Position numbers and translations under genes: made by a program. Of a DNA stretch of 64,000 bases, positions 20,440-30,568 are shown piece after piece. Position 1 is the first letter of the stretch; the number at the start of each line of letters is the position of its first letter. The DNA lies in contig CAJXJN010000002.1 in the NCBI GenBank assembly GCA_913055205.1, positions 32,028-96,027 on the forward strand, in the 5' to 3' direction. This DNA is from an uncultured Sulfurovum sp. (GTDB taxonomy: Bacteria > Campylobacterota > Campylobacteria > Campylobacterales > Sulfurovaceae). A model generated the notes under the pieces. The model saw nothing but the letters and a program-made list of their open reading frames with translations, was not told the origin of the DNA and ran no database searches.

Positions 20440-21772
20440 TATCTCCATCTTTGGAACAAGCTCTGATGCAGGCAAATCCACCCTTACCTTTGTCATAGCG
20501 AAGATACTGCAAGACTTAGGCTACACTGTTGCACCTTTCAAAGCCCAAAATGTATCAAACAATGCACAAGTAGCCGATGATGGGTCAGAAATAGCTGTAG
20601 CCCAGCACTTTCAGGCAGAGGTGCTTGGTGTATCCACCTCTTACCACAACAACCCCGTTTTGTTAAAATCCGGACGTAAGAGTTCTGCTTCACTCATAAT
20701 CAACGGTAAAGTGGCAGCAGATAAAGATATACGGGAGTATTACCGTGACCTGGACAGCCTGAAACCTGCGGTCAAGTCTGCCTTTGCCTACCTGGACAGC
20801 AGATATGACTGTGTCGTAGCAGAGGGAGCCGGAAGTCCTGTCGAGTTGAACCTTATGGACAAAGACCTCTCCAACATTTACATTGCAACAGAGTTCAACA
20901 CCAAGATCATCCTCGTAGCAGACATAGAAAAGGGTGGTGTTTTCGCCTCTGTTTATGGCGTGTACCACCTCCTGCCAAAACCGTTACGGGACAATGTCAT
21001 CGGTGTCATCATCAACAAATTCAGAGGAGACTTGAGCCTCTTTGACAAAGGGATAGAGATCCTGGAAAAAAAGTTTGGCATACCTGTACTTGCCGTCCTG
21101 CCCTACAAGCCTTTCAACCTTGGTTTTGAAGACTCACAAAGTCTCATGAACTACCAACAGAACAAGCACGACACCAAAAAACACATAGCCGTCATAGCCT
21201 ACCCTACTATGAGCAACTACAACGACTTGGAGCCTCTTATAGCGGATGAGAACATCTCTCTTGAATTCATTAGGTCCAATGCTGATCTGGACAAATATGA
21301 CCAGATCATACTTCCCGGCTCCAAGCTGGTCATGCAGGATCTGGAATGGCTTAAAGCGTGTGGTTTATTTGTACAACTGCAAAAGACCAAAACCCATATC
21401 TTGGGGATCTGCGGCGGCTATGAGATGATGTTCAAAGAGCTCAGAGACAATAAGGCTGTAGAGAGTCCGGAGCCTCAAACCATAGAGGGTTTAGGCTTTA
21501 TAGATGATGTCATCCTTTTTCAAAAAGAAAAAGTTCTCAGGCGTGGGGAGTATGAGATATTCGGACAAAAGGTAAACGGTTTTGAGATACACCACGGTAT
21601 CTCTGAAAAATACCCTCTCTTTTATGAGAAAGAGACTATAAAAGGTACATTTGTCCATGGACTCTTTGATGATGAGAAATTTAAAAAATATAAGCAAAAA
21701 ACCATAGATGATTTTGTAGAAAGTATGAAAAAGAGATTGGATATAGAGAGGATACTCAAGCATGTACTTTGA
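20432..21772 (+). CDS. cobQ: cobyric acid synthase
   Basis: FGTSSDAGKSTLTFVIAKILQDLGYTVAPFKAQNVSNNAQV; GICGGYEMMF; EIHHGIS. Confidence 0.95.
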   Translation: MHNISIFGTSSDAGKSTLTFVIAKILQDLGYTVAPFKAQNVSNNAQVADDGSEIAVAQHFQAEVLGVSTSYHNNPVLLKSGRKSSASLIINGKVAADKDIREYYRDLDSLKPAVKSAFAYLDSRYDCVVAEGAGSPVELNLMDKDLSNIYIATEFNTKIILVADIEKGGVFASVYGVYHLLPKPLRDNVIGVIINKFRGDLSLFDKGIEILEKKFGIPVLAVLPYKPFNLGFEDSQSLMNYQQNKHDTKKHIAVIAYPTMSNYNDLEPLIADENISLEFIRSNADLDKYDQIILPGSKLVMQDLEWLKACGLFVQLQKTKTHILGICGGYEMMFKELRDNKAVESPEPQTIEGLGFIDDVILFQKEKVLRRGEYEIFGQKVNGFEIHHGISEKYPLFYEKETIKGTFVHGLFDDEKFKKYKQKTIDDFVESMKKRLDIERILKHVL

Positions 21773-22649
21773 AATAACTTTCATCGCCTACATCATCGAC
21801 AGATGCTTTGGAGAATTTGGCTTCATGAGACACCCTGTAGTGTTGATGGGGGATTATATTAAGTGGTTTGAGGGGAGATATTATCGTAATACAGTTTTGA
21901 GAGGGGCATTGCTTACATTCTCTCTTGTCTCTATCGTATTCATAATTTCGTATGGTGTTCAATATTTATTGTCGGGGTGGGGGCACTCCGACCTACAGGT
22001 TATTATTTTGGGAATCATTGCGTCAACGACCATCGCCTCAAAAATGCTCTATGATAGCGTAAAAGAGATCATCATCCACCCCCAGAACATCAAATACCTG
22101 GTAAGCAGGGATACGAATGAGCTAAGCCAAAGCGATATCAACAAGGCTGCCATAGAGACTTATGCAGAAAATCTTAGCGATGGAGTGATAGCCCCTCTCT
22201 TTTACCTGGTACTTTTTGGACCCGGTGGTGCTTTTGTCTACAAAGCCATCAATACCCTGGACTCCATGGTAGGCTACAGAAACAGGAAGTATGAGAAGTT
22301 TGGAAAATTTTCTGCAAAGTTGGATGATACAGCAAACTACATCCCCTCACGTATCACTGCCCTGCTCATAGCCGTGCTAAGGGGAAGCAAAAAGGCTCTA
22401 TTCCATTTTTACAGTTATGGGAAAAAACATGAAAGTCCCAATGCAGGACATCCCATCTCTGCTATGGCACTGGCACTTGGCATCAAACTGGGCGGAGACA
22501 CTTCCTACTTTGGAAAAATGAAGTCCAAACCCTGTTTTGGGGCAGGCAACGGGAAGATCGGAACAGAAGATATTGAAAATGCTTTATCCTTACAGCTTAG
22601 GTTGGATATATTTATCTTTATATTATTAGGACTGGGAGTCATACTGTGA
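21762..22649 (+). CDS. cbiB: adenosylcobinamide-phosphate synthase
   Basis: AAIETYAENLSDGVIAPLFYLVLFGPGGAFVYKAINTLDSMVGYRN. Confidence 0.93.
   Translation: MYFEITFIAYIIDRCFGEFGFMRHPVVLMGDYIKWFEGRYYRNTVLRGALLTFSLVSIVFIISYGVQYLLSGWGHSDLQVIILGIIASTTIASKMLYDSVKEIIIHPQNIKYLVSRDTNELSQSDINKAAIETYAENLSDGVIAPLFYLVLFGPGGAFVYKAINTLDSMVGYRNRKYEKFGKFSAKLDDTANYIPSRITALLIAVLRGSKKALFHFYSYGKKHESPNAGHPISAMALALGIKLGGDTSYFGKMKSKPCFGAGNGKIGTEDIENALSLQLRLDIFIFILLGLGVIL
21972..22003. repeat. REP-like element inside cbiB CDS
   Basis: ttgtcggggtgggggcactccgacctacaggt resembles the 8309-8340 palindrome; encodes YLLSGWGHSDLQV. Confidence 0.65.
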
Positions 22650-23392
22650 AATCACTCTATTTGGGTTTAAAATTTGCATTTTCCTACTTTAGTATCATCC
22701 CCGTAAAGTTCAATGAACATGATGACTTAAGTTCCAAAGATGTACTGGGCTCAATGCTTCTCTTCCTCCCCCTTGTGGGATTTGTTCTGGGTACACTCAC
22801 TGTTGGACTCTTTCACCTGTTGGAACCTCTCTCCTGGTATGGAGCACTGTTCTCTGCAGTGGTCTATATGATGCTCTATGGTTTTTTGCATACCGAGGCT
22901 GTCATGGATGTGGCAGATGCCATCTATGCCTCACACTCCGGCAAAGATGCTTATGATATCATCAAAGAGCCTACTGTAGGTGCCATGGGTATATTGTGGA
23001 CTGTAGGATCTGTACTTTTAAAGATCTCCGGCATTACTTTTTTACTGATGCATCATCTTTTTGCCCCATTCATTGCTATACTCATAGTCAGTCGTTTAGG
23101 ACTTTTGATACTTTTTTATACACAAACATTCAGATCGACATTTGCAACACAACTCAAAGCATCACTTACCAGAAACTATCTCTTGAGTGCATTGATACTT
23201 TTTAGCATAATCGGGCTTTTTCTTGCAGGGGTATATTTTTTCACCATTCTACTTGCAGGACTGCTGTCTACCTATCTCATCGCTACATTCATTAAATCCA
23301 AAATAGGTTTCATGAATGGTGATGTCCTAGGTGCAACTCTGGAGAACGTTGAGATTCTCCTCGTTATGATGGTGGCTTTACTGTGGCTATAA
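22646..23392 (+). CDS. cobS: adenosylcobinamide-GDP ribazoletransferase
   Basis: FSYFSIIPVKFNEHDDLSSKDVLGSMLLFLPLVGFVLG; GFLHTEAVMDVADAIYAS. Confidence 0.92.
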   Translation: MKSLYLGLKFAFSYFSIIPVKFNEHDDLSSKDVLGSMLLFLPLVGFVLGTLTVGLFHLLEPLSWYGALFSAVVYMMLYGFLHTEAVMDVADAIYASHSGKDAYDIIKEPTVGAMGILWTVGSVLLKISGITFLLMHHLFAPFIAILIVSRLGLLILFYTQTFRSTFATQLKASLTRNYLLSALILFSIIGLFLAGVYFFTILLAGLLSTYLIATFIKSKIGFMNGDVLGATLENVEILLVMMVALLWL

Positions 23393-23892
23393 CACTGCTC
23401 AGGCATGCTGCTTTGCCCAAAGAACAACAAGGGTGTTACCTTGGCTGGAGTGATATCGGCATAGATGAGGATCTCTTTGATGAAAAGAAGGCAGCCCGAC
23501 TGAGAACAAACTCTTTTGCTCTTGTATTTTCTTCAGATCTGAAGCGATGCAGACAGACACTTGAAAAATTAGAAAAAGATTTTACTATAGACAGTCGTCT
23601 GCGTGAAGTCAGGTTCAAGGCCCATATAGAAGGAAAACGATTTAACGATATTGAAAAACTGGAAAGTTACGATACCAAACACCTGGAGTCTCAAAGTAGT
23701 TGGCATAGCTATATCTGCCAAGAATCGGAAGAGGCATTCCGTTTACGATTGGAGGAGTTTCTCGCTTCACTTCCGGCAGACAAAGAGATACTCATCTGCT
23801 CACATGCAGGAAGTATCAGGATGATGATGGAAATACTGCAGCAACCTAACGTGACATTGGACTATTTGGAGTACAGAACATACACGTTATAA
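23383..23892 (+). CDS. cobC: alpha-ribazole phosphatase-like histidine phosphatase (GTG start)
   Basis: LLRHAALPKEQQGCYLGWSDIGI; SSDLKRCRQTLEKL; ICSHAGSIRMMME. Confidence 0.85.
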   Translation: MAITLLRHAALPKEQQGCYLGWSDIGIDEDLFDEKKAARLRTNSFALVFSSDLKRCRQTLEKLEKDFTIDSRLREVRFKAHIEGKRFNDIEKLESYDTKHLESQSSWHSYICQESEEAFRLRLEEFLASLPADKEILICSHAGSIRMMMEILQQPNVTLDYLEYRTYTL

Positions 23893-24004
23893 CTCACCTT
23901 ATGAGTATCAGGAGCAGGTCTATGATCTGCATTTTTTGCTTATCGCTGTTGAGATGATCTTGATCGTTCTTTGAATCTCCGGGTTCCGGGCGGACAATAC
24001 GATT

Positions 24005-24499
24005 CTAATCATGATAATCTATCATACCATAGTCATCAGTATCATAACGGTCCCGGTATCTGTCTCTTTCTCTCACATAATCACGGATATCACCCTCGAC
24101 ATAAACAGGTGTCCCCACACTTGCCCAACGGTACATCTTTTGTGCAAAGCCGTTCTTCAGCCGGATACAGCCATGTGAAGCAGGCCTGTCCGGCACATAT
24201 CCCAAATGCATGGCAATGCCGCTGTTGGTCAGTCTCATCATATAATTCATCTTTGCGCCGCCGTTGGGTTTGGGCCAGAGATTGGACTTGTGATAACGTT
24301 TCTTCTGAATGATACTGAATTCACCGTTGGGTGTCTCTCTGCCGAACTTACCCGAAGAGATACGCCCCTCAAAAACGATATACCCGTCTTCTATCGCATA
24401 CGCTCTCTGCTCCGAAAGATCCACCACGACCTCTTTATAGGCAAAAAGTGTTGACGATGTCATCAATATCATAAAGATCATGATTAAAGTTCTTGTCAT
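24005..24499 (-). CDS. L,D-transpeptidase (YkuD) family protein
   Basis: MHLGYVPDRPASHGCIRL catalytic motif. Confidence 0.92.
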   Translation of the reverse strand: MTRTLIMIFMILMTSSTLFAYKEVVVDLSEQRAYAIEDGYIVFEGRISSGKFGRETPNGEFSIIQKKRYHKSNLWPKPNGGAKMNYMMRLTNSGIAMHLGYVPDRPASHGCIRLKNGFAQKMYRWASVGTPVYVEGDIRDYVRERDRYRDRYDTDDYGMIDYHD

Positions 24500-24550
24500 T
24501 TCATTCTCTTTTTTACAGGATTATAATATTCTATTGTGAAATATTCGTGA

Positions 24551-24575
24551 ACCTCCCGCAGGGGTGCTCCCCTAC
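24551..24575. repeat. REP-like intergenic element
   Basis: acctcccgcaggggtgctcccctac. Confidence 0.7.
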
Positions 24576-24609
24576 AATAACAATGCGGATCCCGCAACGA
24601 TCATGCGGA

Positions 24610-25641
24610 TCAACACTTCCTTTTCTGTCTTTTGATCATTGCCCCGAGAAAGAGATAGAAAAGTACAACATTGAGCAAAAAGAGGATCAGGAGTAAACCC
24701 TCATCTATATTTTTATCCAGTTGCAATCCGGTTAAAGAGTAGATCATTTGTACTAGGCCAAAAAAAAGTACCGTTTTTCGTGTATCTTCTGCAAAAAAAT
24801 GTCTAAGAATGTGGTGTATGTGGCATCTGTCCGGAGAAAACATTGAGCGTCCATTCAACTTGCGGCGTGTCATTACGACCAGTGTATCCAGTATAGGGAT
24901 CGCTGCTATAAAGAGAATACTGACCGTAGGAAGATATGCCAAAGACTTGATCGCCAGCATAGAGATCACAAACCCCAGTGTTAAAGAACCGCTGTCTCCC
25001 ATAAAGATCGAAGCAGGATGCCAGTTAAACATAAGAAATGCCAAAAGTGCTGAAATGAATACCGCAGATATCACCATAATGAAAAGATCATCATGGAGAT
25101 AACCTACTCCAAAAAAAATGCTCAGTATCACGATACTGATCGTCGCGGCAAGTCCATCGAGTCCATCTATCAGATTGAGTGCATTGGTAAATCCAACCAC
25201 TGCAAAGATCGTAAAAGGCAGTGCGAACCATCCCAAAGAGAGTTCAAAACCAAAAAAGGTCCCCAGATCACGGATGATGATATGATCAAAGGAAAGGAAT
25301 ACGGTACTAAGAATGATCACAAAAAACTTGGCATTGGGAGAAGCATCATGATGGTCATCCAGTACACCGACTATAAAGACCAAAAGGATTGCTGTACAGG
25401 TCCATGCATAAGAGAGTATAAGATCAAAATGAAAAAAAGGAACAGTAAAAGCAATGGCAAGGTAAAATCCTATACCTGCTCCTCTTGCCGTATGTTCCGT
25501 ATGGGAACTCCTGCCATTGGGAATGTCGATCAGCCCCCATTGTGATGCATTGTTTCGAATCATATTGATCAGTAGCAATGAGAGCAAAAAGATCATACTG
25601 CATTCTAAGAACAATTGCATGTCAATCTCTATCCTGATCAA
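24610..25641 (-). CDS. MraY/WecA-family undecaprenyl-phosphate glycosylphosphotransferase
   Basis: DIPNGRSSHTEHTARGAGIGFYLA, VVGFTNALNLIDGLDGLAA, FMGDSGSLTLGF. Confidence 0.93.
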   Translation of the reverse strand: MIRIEIDMQLFLECSMIFLLSLLLINMIRNNASQWGLIDIPNGRSSHTEHTARGAGIGFYLAIAFTVPFFHFDLILSYAWTCTAILLVFIVGVLDDHHDASPNAKFFVIILSTVFLSFDHIIIRDLGTFFGFELSLGWFALPFTIFAVVGFTNALNLIDGLDGLAATISIVILSIFFGVGYLHDDLFIMVISAVFISALLAFLMFNWHPASIFMGDSGSLTLGFVISMLAIKSLAYLPTVSILFIAAIPILDTLVVMTRRKLNGRSMFSPDRCHIHHILRHFFAEDTRKTVLFFGLVQMIYSLTGLQLDKNIDEGLLLILFLLNVVLFYLFLGAMIKRQKRKC

Positions 25642-26369
25642 TCTGTCAGATACTTGACTGACGCATACGTTCCTATCAGCTTTGAAATCGGATCCAATAC
25701 AGACATGACGTCATTTGATGCTACTTTAAACGTTTTCCATTTATTTGGCTGAACATAAATAATATCATTAGGCTTGATCACCATATTTGAAAGACTCATA
25801 CTGTTAAAACTCGTCATATCCACTTTTCTCATCGTCATTTGATTTTGTGCATTATGACTGATCACAATAATATTGTTACGAACAGCAGAGTTGGTAAAAT
25901 CCCCTGCAAAAGCAACTGCTTCGATGATCGTCAACTTCTCTTTGTCCAGCTTCACTACACCCGGTTTTTTCACTTCACCCAATACATAGATACGTTTGTT
26001 GATTACTTCAAGGTTTAGTGTAGGGTCTGTCAAATACATTTTGTATTTTCGTTCAAGAAGTTTTGCTGCTTGTGTTTGAGTGAGACCTGACAGTTTTACT
26101 CTATGGATCAATGGTAAAGAGATATACCCTCTGCTGTCTACCAAAATTCCTTTTTCTGTCATGCTTGTAGGTGCCAATTCCGGATACTTATAGACATTGA
26201 TCGCCAACCTGTCATGTGGAAGGATCTTATACTCGATCTTCTGATGTGGAACCGCTTTCTCTACTGCAGGTTCCTCTTGTGTTTGAAACAACTGATAGTC
26301 TGATTTACTGGCACATCCGCTTAAGAGGAATAATACCCCTGTCCATAGCATTATTTTCGTTCTTAACAT
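25638..26369 (-). CDS. polysaccharide export outer membrane protein (Wza-like lipoprotein)
   Basis: lipobox LLSGC, YKILPHDRLAINVYKYPEL, YVLGEVKKPGVV. Confidence 0.93.
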   Translation of the reverse strand: MLRTKIMLWTGVLFLLSGCASKSDYQLFQTQEEPAVEKAVPHQKIEYKILPHDRLAINVYKYPELAPTSMTEKGILVDSRGYISLPLIHRVKLSGLTQTQAAKLLERKYKMYLTDPTLNLEVINKRIYVLGEVKKPGVVKLDKEKLTIIEAVAFAGDFTNSAVRNNIIVISHNAQNQMTMRKVDMTSFNSMSLSNMVIKPNDIIYVQPNKWKTFKVASNDVMSVLDPISKLIGTYASVKYLTD

Positions 26370-26484
26370 TTCATCTCCCTTGTCCCTGATTTGTTCTTTA
26401 TATTATATCCCATCTTTATTAAAACACCCGGATAGATGTCTCATTGAATTTGATATTTCGGGTTCCATAATTGACATTCCGATT

Positions 26485-26513
26485 TCCGGGTGGACACAAG
26501 GGTCCACCCCTAC
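26485..26513. repeat. REP-like intergenic element
   Basis: ccgggtggacacaagggtccacccctac. Confidence 0.8.
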
Positions 26514-26540
26514 GGGAAGGTTTTACATTGTTTGTTTGAT

Positions 26541-26570
26541 TGTAGGGGAGCACCCCCGTGTGCTCCCGCG
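26541..26570. repeat. REP-like intergenic element
   Basis: tgtaggggagcacccccgtgtgctcccgcg. Confidence 0.8.
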
Positions 26571-26613
26571 GGTTTCATATTAAAATATGGGACCCACATT
26601 ATTATTGCAGGTT

Positions 26614-27345
26614 TCACATATCATTCAGAATTTTGTTGTGTTTGAATATCCCGCTGTAAGCCTCTGAACAAAAGATTTCAGAAAGTGTATCCAGATGCCT
26701 CTTATGGTGCACATCAGAGCCTAAAAAGTCGATCATCCCCTCTTTGCTCAAAAGATCGGCATGGATCTTTGCCCCTTTCCCGTAATACCCTCCAAATGAG
26801 TTCAGATTCACCTGGAACAGCACACCCAGGTCTTTAAAGCGTTTGAACTCTTTTACCGGATCTTTAATGTAACGATACCGTTCCGGATGTGCCATAAGCG
26901 GTGTATAACCTGCAGCTGAGATCTCAAAGATCATCTCTTCAAGCTGTATAGGTTTGGAGATATAGGAGGTCTCAAACAGAAGATACCCTCCCTTAGCGCT
27001 CAAGATCTCCCCCTTATGGAGAAGATCATAAAAACCGTCATCCAGATAATACTCGGCCGCAGCCTCTATCTCTATGGCAAGACCTTCTTCTTTTGAAGCT
27101 TTACGCAAAGCCTGCAAGCCATCCCTGATAATCACCGGAGTGTTACGATACGCATCTGCCATGATATGCGGTGTAGTGATCACCTTCTCATAGCCCAAGT
27201 CCTCCATCCCTTTGAGAAGCATCAGACTCTCCTCCATACTTTTGGAGCCGTCATCGATCCCCGGTATCAGATGAGAATGCAGATCGACCTTCAGCAGAGG
27301 TCCTCTTTTCTCCTTTTTTCTCTTTTTAAAAAGAGAAAAAATCAT
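26614..27345 (-). CDS. CpsB/YwqE-type PHP-domain tyrosine-protein phosphatase
   Basis: VDLHSHLIPGIDDGSKSMEESL, MAHPERY, GSDVHH. Confidence 0.92.
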   Translation of the reverse strand: MIFSLFKKRKKEKRGPLLKVDLHSHLIPGIDDGSKSMEESLMLLKGMEDLGYEKVITTPHIMADAYRNTPVIIRDGLQALRKASKEEGLAIEIEAAAEYYLDDGFYDLLHKGEILSAKGGYLLFETSYISKPIQLEEMIFEISAAGYTPLMAHPERYRYIKDPVKEFKRFKDLGVLFQVNLNSFGGYYGKGAKIHADLLSKEGMIDFLGSDVHHKRHLDTLSEIFCSEAYSGIFKHNKILNDM

Positions 27346-29678
27346 TTTTGATCTTCCTCGTAGTAACCATAGCCGTAACCGTAGCCGTAACCGTAACCGT
27401 AGCCGTAACCATTTTTACCCATTTTGACATCATTCAGCAAAATACCGAAACCGCTGATCTCCTCTTTGGAGAGTTTTTCTATATTACGTAAAAAATCTTT
27501 TTTTGAATAGTCTGCTCTCAATACATAAATACTGGTATCTGCAAAATGCATCAGCGTTCTTGCATCTGTCACCAGGCCGATCGGCGGGGTATCCAGGATG
27601 ATCACATCATACACTTCTCTTAACTTTTCCAGTACCTTTTCCATCAGTTCACTCTGTATCAGTTCACTCGGATTCGGCGGCACCGGTCCCGAAGCGATGA
27701 TATCCAGATTTTCATACTCGGTATGCTGGATCACATCCCCCAAACCTGTACGTCCTGACAACAAGGTACTCATACCTTTTGTATTTTGGAGTCCGAATTT
27801 CTGATGCAAAGTCGGTTTTCGCATATCAAGGTTCAGTATGATGGTTTTCTTTTCTGCCATACTCATGATCCCACCCAGGTTAATACAGATCGTTGTCTTC
27901 CCTTCACCACCAATGGTCGAAGTGATCGCGATCACATGGGCACTCTTGCCTTTTGCCATGAACTGCAGGTTGGTCCTGAGGTTTCTGAAAGATTCTGCTA
28001 TGGCGGACTTCGGGGACAAAAAGACTTTGATCTTCTCCTGACCCTCTTTGATATTCGGGATCAGACCAAGCAGAGGGACATGGGTTCCCTGCACAACATC
28101 CTCTTCGGTTTTGATGCGGTCATCCAAAAATGCCCTCAGAAAAGCCAGTGCGATCCCAAGGATCAACCCCAGGATCAATCCTACCAATACGATCAGTTTT
28201 CTCTTAGGCTTGATCGGAATTTCAGGGGTAAGCGCTCTGTCGATGATTCTGTTCTTACTGACCGTAGAAGCTTTGATGATCGCTGTTTCAGAGCGTTTCT
28301 CCAGCAAATAAGAGTAGATCTTCTCATTGACTGCAAATTTACGCTGCAGCTGACCGTACATTCGCTCATCTGCAGGAAGCTTGTTCAGAAGTTTCTGCTG
28401 ATGGGCGATCGATTTTTCGATCAGAACTTTTCTCTCAGTGATACTTTTTTTCAAATTTTTGATCGTGACCACAATGATCTTCTTGAGCTGTATGATCTTC
28501 TTTCTGAGTTTAGCCACTTCCGGGTACATCTCTGTATAGTCTTCACGCAGGATCTTCTTTTTGATGATGGCATCCTGAAGATCTTTGATCTTCTGTGAGA
28601 GAGAGGACTGTTCCATATCGAGTCCCCCGATGGAGATCGTCTCAAGGTTCTTACCTGACTTCACCTGCTTATAAAGGGTGTTTAACATCTCTTGTTTAAT
28701 GGATATTCCTGCAAGCTGCGTTTCATATTCACTCATCTGCCGGATGATATTTTCTGCTTTGGAGCTTAGACTTACGGTATTGGACGTTTTCTTGAACTCT
28801 TCAAGTTTAATGGCGGAGCTTTTAAGATTTTCCGTGATCAGTTTCAACTGTTTATCTATAAAATCGAGTTTACGTGTTGCTTCTTTGGTTTTTTTCTCTA
28901 TATTCTGCTCTATGTAAGCCGCAGAGAGCGCATTGGCAAACTCCTGTGCACGCAGGGCAACATTGTCCTCATAGGAGATCTCCAGGATGGTCGAGTATTT
29001 GGATGTCTGGTTCACGCTGACCCCTTTTTGGACCAGACTTGCCACCTTCGCAGGATCGATGATCACAAAACGGTACTCGGCATCCGCCGTTTTCTTTGTT
29101 CTGACGATATTCAGATGAAAATGCTCCGTCACGATCTCTTTTCCGTAAAAGTGTATTTTATCATAGCTCCAGACGGTACCGTCATCTGCTTTGGCTTCCT
29201 TCACTACCAGACGGTAACGTTTTTCATCCACCGGAATGAAGTCAAACGAGACCCCATACCCTTTCAGCATTCCCACTTCAAAGGGAGCATCCTTGTAGAG
29301 TTCGATCTCTTTAAATTTTCTGGTCGTATAATACTTATGGGAAAAATCTACTTTTTTCAGTGCCTTTTCGGTCAAAAATCTCGATTTTATGATCTCTTTT
29401 TCGGTATCCGCATTCATCGTCCCGGGGTCCATCGCCATCGCCAACATATCCTGTGAGCGGTATCCACGTTGTCCCAGACCTACCTCAACAGTGGCAGAAG
29501 CCCTGTAGACATTAGGTTTAAAATAGGCATAAAAACTACTGGCAAGTGTAAATAAAACGACTAAAGAGAGGATCATATACCGATACCGGTAAATGGTCCT
29601 AAAGACCTCTTTAATATCTATTTCATCTTCATCTGTCTGTATGTTATGTGTATTCATTTTTTTCCTTGGAAATGCCAT
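27342..29678 (-). CDS. Wzc-type polysaccharide co-polymerase / tyrosine autokinase with YG-repeat tail
   Basis: Wzz domain; ITSTIGGEGKTTICINLGGIMS; VIILDTPPIGLVTDA; C-term GYGYGYGYGYGYGYGYYEEDQK. Confidence 0.95.
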   Translation of the reverse strand: MAFPRKKMNTHNIQTDEDEIDIKEVFRTIYRYRYMILSLVVLFTLASSFYAYFKPNVYRASATVEVGLGQRGYRSQDMLAMAMDPGTMNADTEKEIIKSRFLTEKALKKVDFSHKYYTTRKFKEIELYKDAPFEVGMLKGYGVSFDFIPVDEKRYRLVVKEAKADDGTVWSYDKIHFYGKEIVTEHFHLNIVRTKKTADAEYRFVIIDPAKVASLVQKGVSVNQTSKYSTILEISYEDNVALRAQEFANALSAAYIEQNIEKKTKEATRKLDFIDKQLKLITENLKSSAIKLEEFKKTSNTVSLSSKAENIIRQMSEYETQLAGISIKQEMLNTLYKQVKSGKNLETISIGGLDMEQSSLSQKIKDLQDAIIKKKILREDYTEMYPEVAKLRKKIIQLKKIIVVTIKNLKKSITERKVLIEKSIAHQQKLLNKLPADERMYGQLQRKFAVNEKIYSYLLEKRSETAIIKASTVSKNRIIDRALTPEIPIKPKRKLIVLVGLILGLILGIALAFLRAFLDDRIKTEEDVVQGTHVPLLGLIPNIKEGQEKIKVFLSPKSAIAESFRNLRTNLQFMAKGKSAHVIAITSTIGGEGKTTICINLGGIMSMAEKKTIILNLDMRKPTLHQKFGLQNTKGMSTLLSGRTGLGDVIQHTEYENLDIIASGPVPPNPSELIQSELMEKVLEKLREVYDVIILDTPPIGLVTDARTLMHFADTSIYVLRADYSKKDFLRNIEKLSKEEISGFGILLNDVKMGKNGYGYGYGYGYGYGYGYYEEDQK
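27363..27413. repeat. hexanucleotide tandem repeat encoding the Tyr-Gly tail of Wzc
   Basis: gtaaccatagccgtaaccgtagccgtaaccgtaaccgtagccgtaacca. Confidence 0.9.
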
Positions 29679-29777
29679 TCTAAAATTATGGTGTATTATA
29701 TCAAAAAAGTTTTATTTAAGGTTGGCAGAGAGAAAAGGAAGCCTGATCCCTCCTCTGTGCTTCCCGGGGAGAGAAGA

Positions 29778-30437
29778 CTAAAAGTTGTAGATCATACCAG
29801 CGGTCACGGCATCCATACTGAGTTCAGTATAGCTTGCCTGATCATAAGAGTAAAGTCGAGAATTGATATCTCCGTCAAGCATCAAACTCGTATAGTCAAC
29901 AAAGAGTGAAAGATCTTCTGTCATCATATAACTTAGACCAAAGCCCCACTGAAATCCACTCTCATCCAAAATGCCGACACCCGGTGTTGCAGCCATTGTA
30001 CCACTCTCTTCACCATCAACCTGAACCAAACCATATCCTAAAAGGCCATAAACCTCAAATGCCTCAGTTACAGGGTACTGCGGTTTTAAGAAAAGACTGT
30101 AGCTTGTAACATCAGCATAATCTTCATAAGAGACACTTTTAGAGATACGCCCTTCTACAGCAAGGTATTCATTGAACTCATAACCAAGTACAGCAGTGAC
30201 ATTCACTGTCTCATCTTGAGTTTTGGAAGTATCATCCCACCATCCGGAGTCAGTTGAGTATGTTCTGTTATACGCAACTCCTATCCCTGCATAGATCCCG
30301 CTTAATTCCGGTTCATCTATCACTATCGGTACAACTACTGCCGGTTCTACCTCTTTTGTTTTTGCCATATCTCCACCGGCAAACACCAAACTGCTCATTA
30401 CCACTACAGAACTTACTGCAAGTACTACCTTTTTCAT
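29778..30437 (-). CDS. OmpA-type beta-barrel outer membrane protein
   Basis: signal peptide, GIYAGIGVAYNRTYS, terminal aromatic GMIYNF. Confidence 0.8.
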   Translation of the reverse strand: MKKVVLAVSSVVVMSSLVFAGGDMAKTKEVEPAVVVPIVIDEPELSGIYAGIGVAYNRTYSTDSGWWDDTSKTQDETVNVTAVLGYEFNEYLAVEGRISKSVSYEDYADVTSYSLFLKPQYPVTEAFEVYGLLGYGLVQVDGEESGTMAATPGVGILDESGFQWGFGLSYMMTEDLSLFVDYTSLMLDGDINSRLYSYDQASYTELSMDAVTAGMIYNF

Positions 30438-30568
30438 AATATCCCCTTGTCTTTTATATTGTGCACTATTGTAACATTTTTATCTTAAATAATATTAGAA
30501 AAGAGGAATAATCTCATTCTCAACGATCAACTTCTGAACCTGATACTTCTCACTTAGAACGAAATCAC

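Noticed and set aside
26380-26583. 67-aa ORF 26380-26583
   Set aside because: Its sequence is mostly REP-like palindromes; no protein motif.
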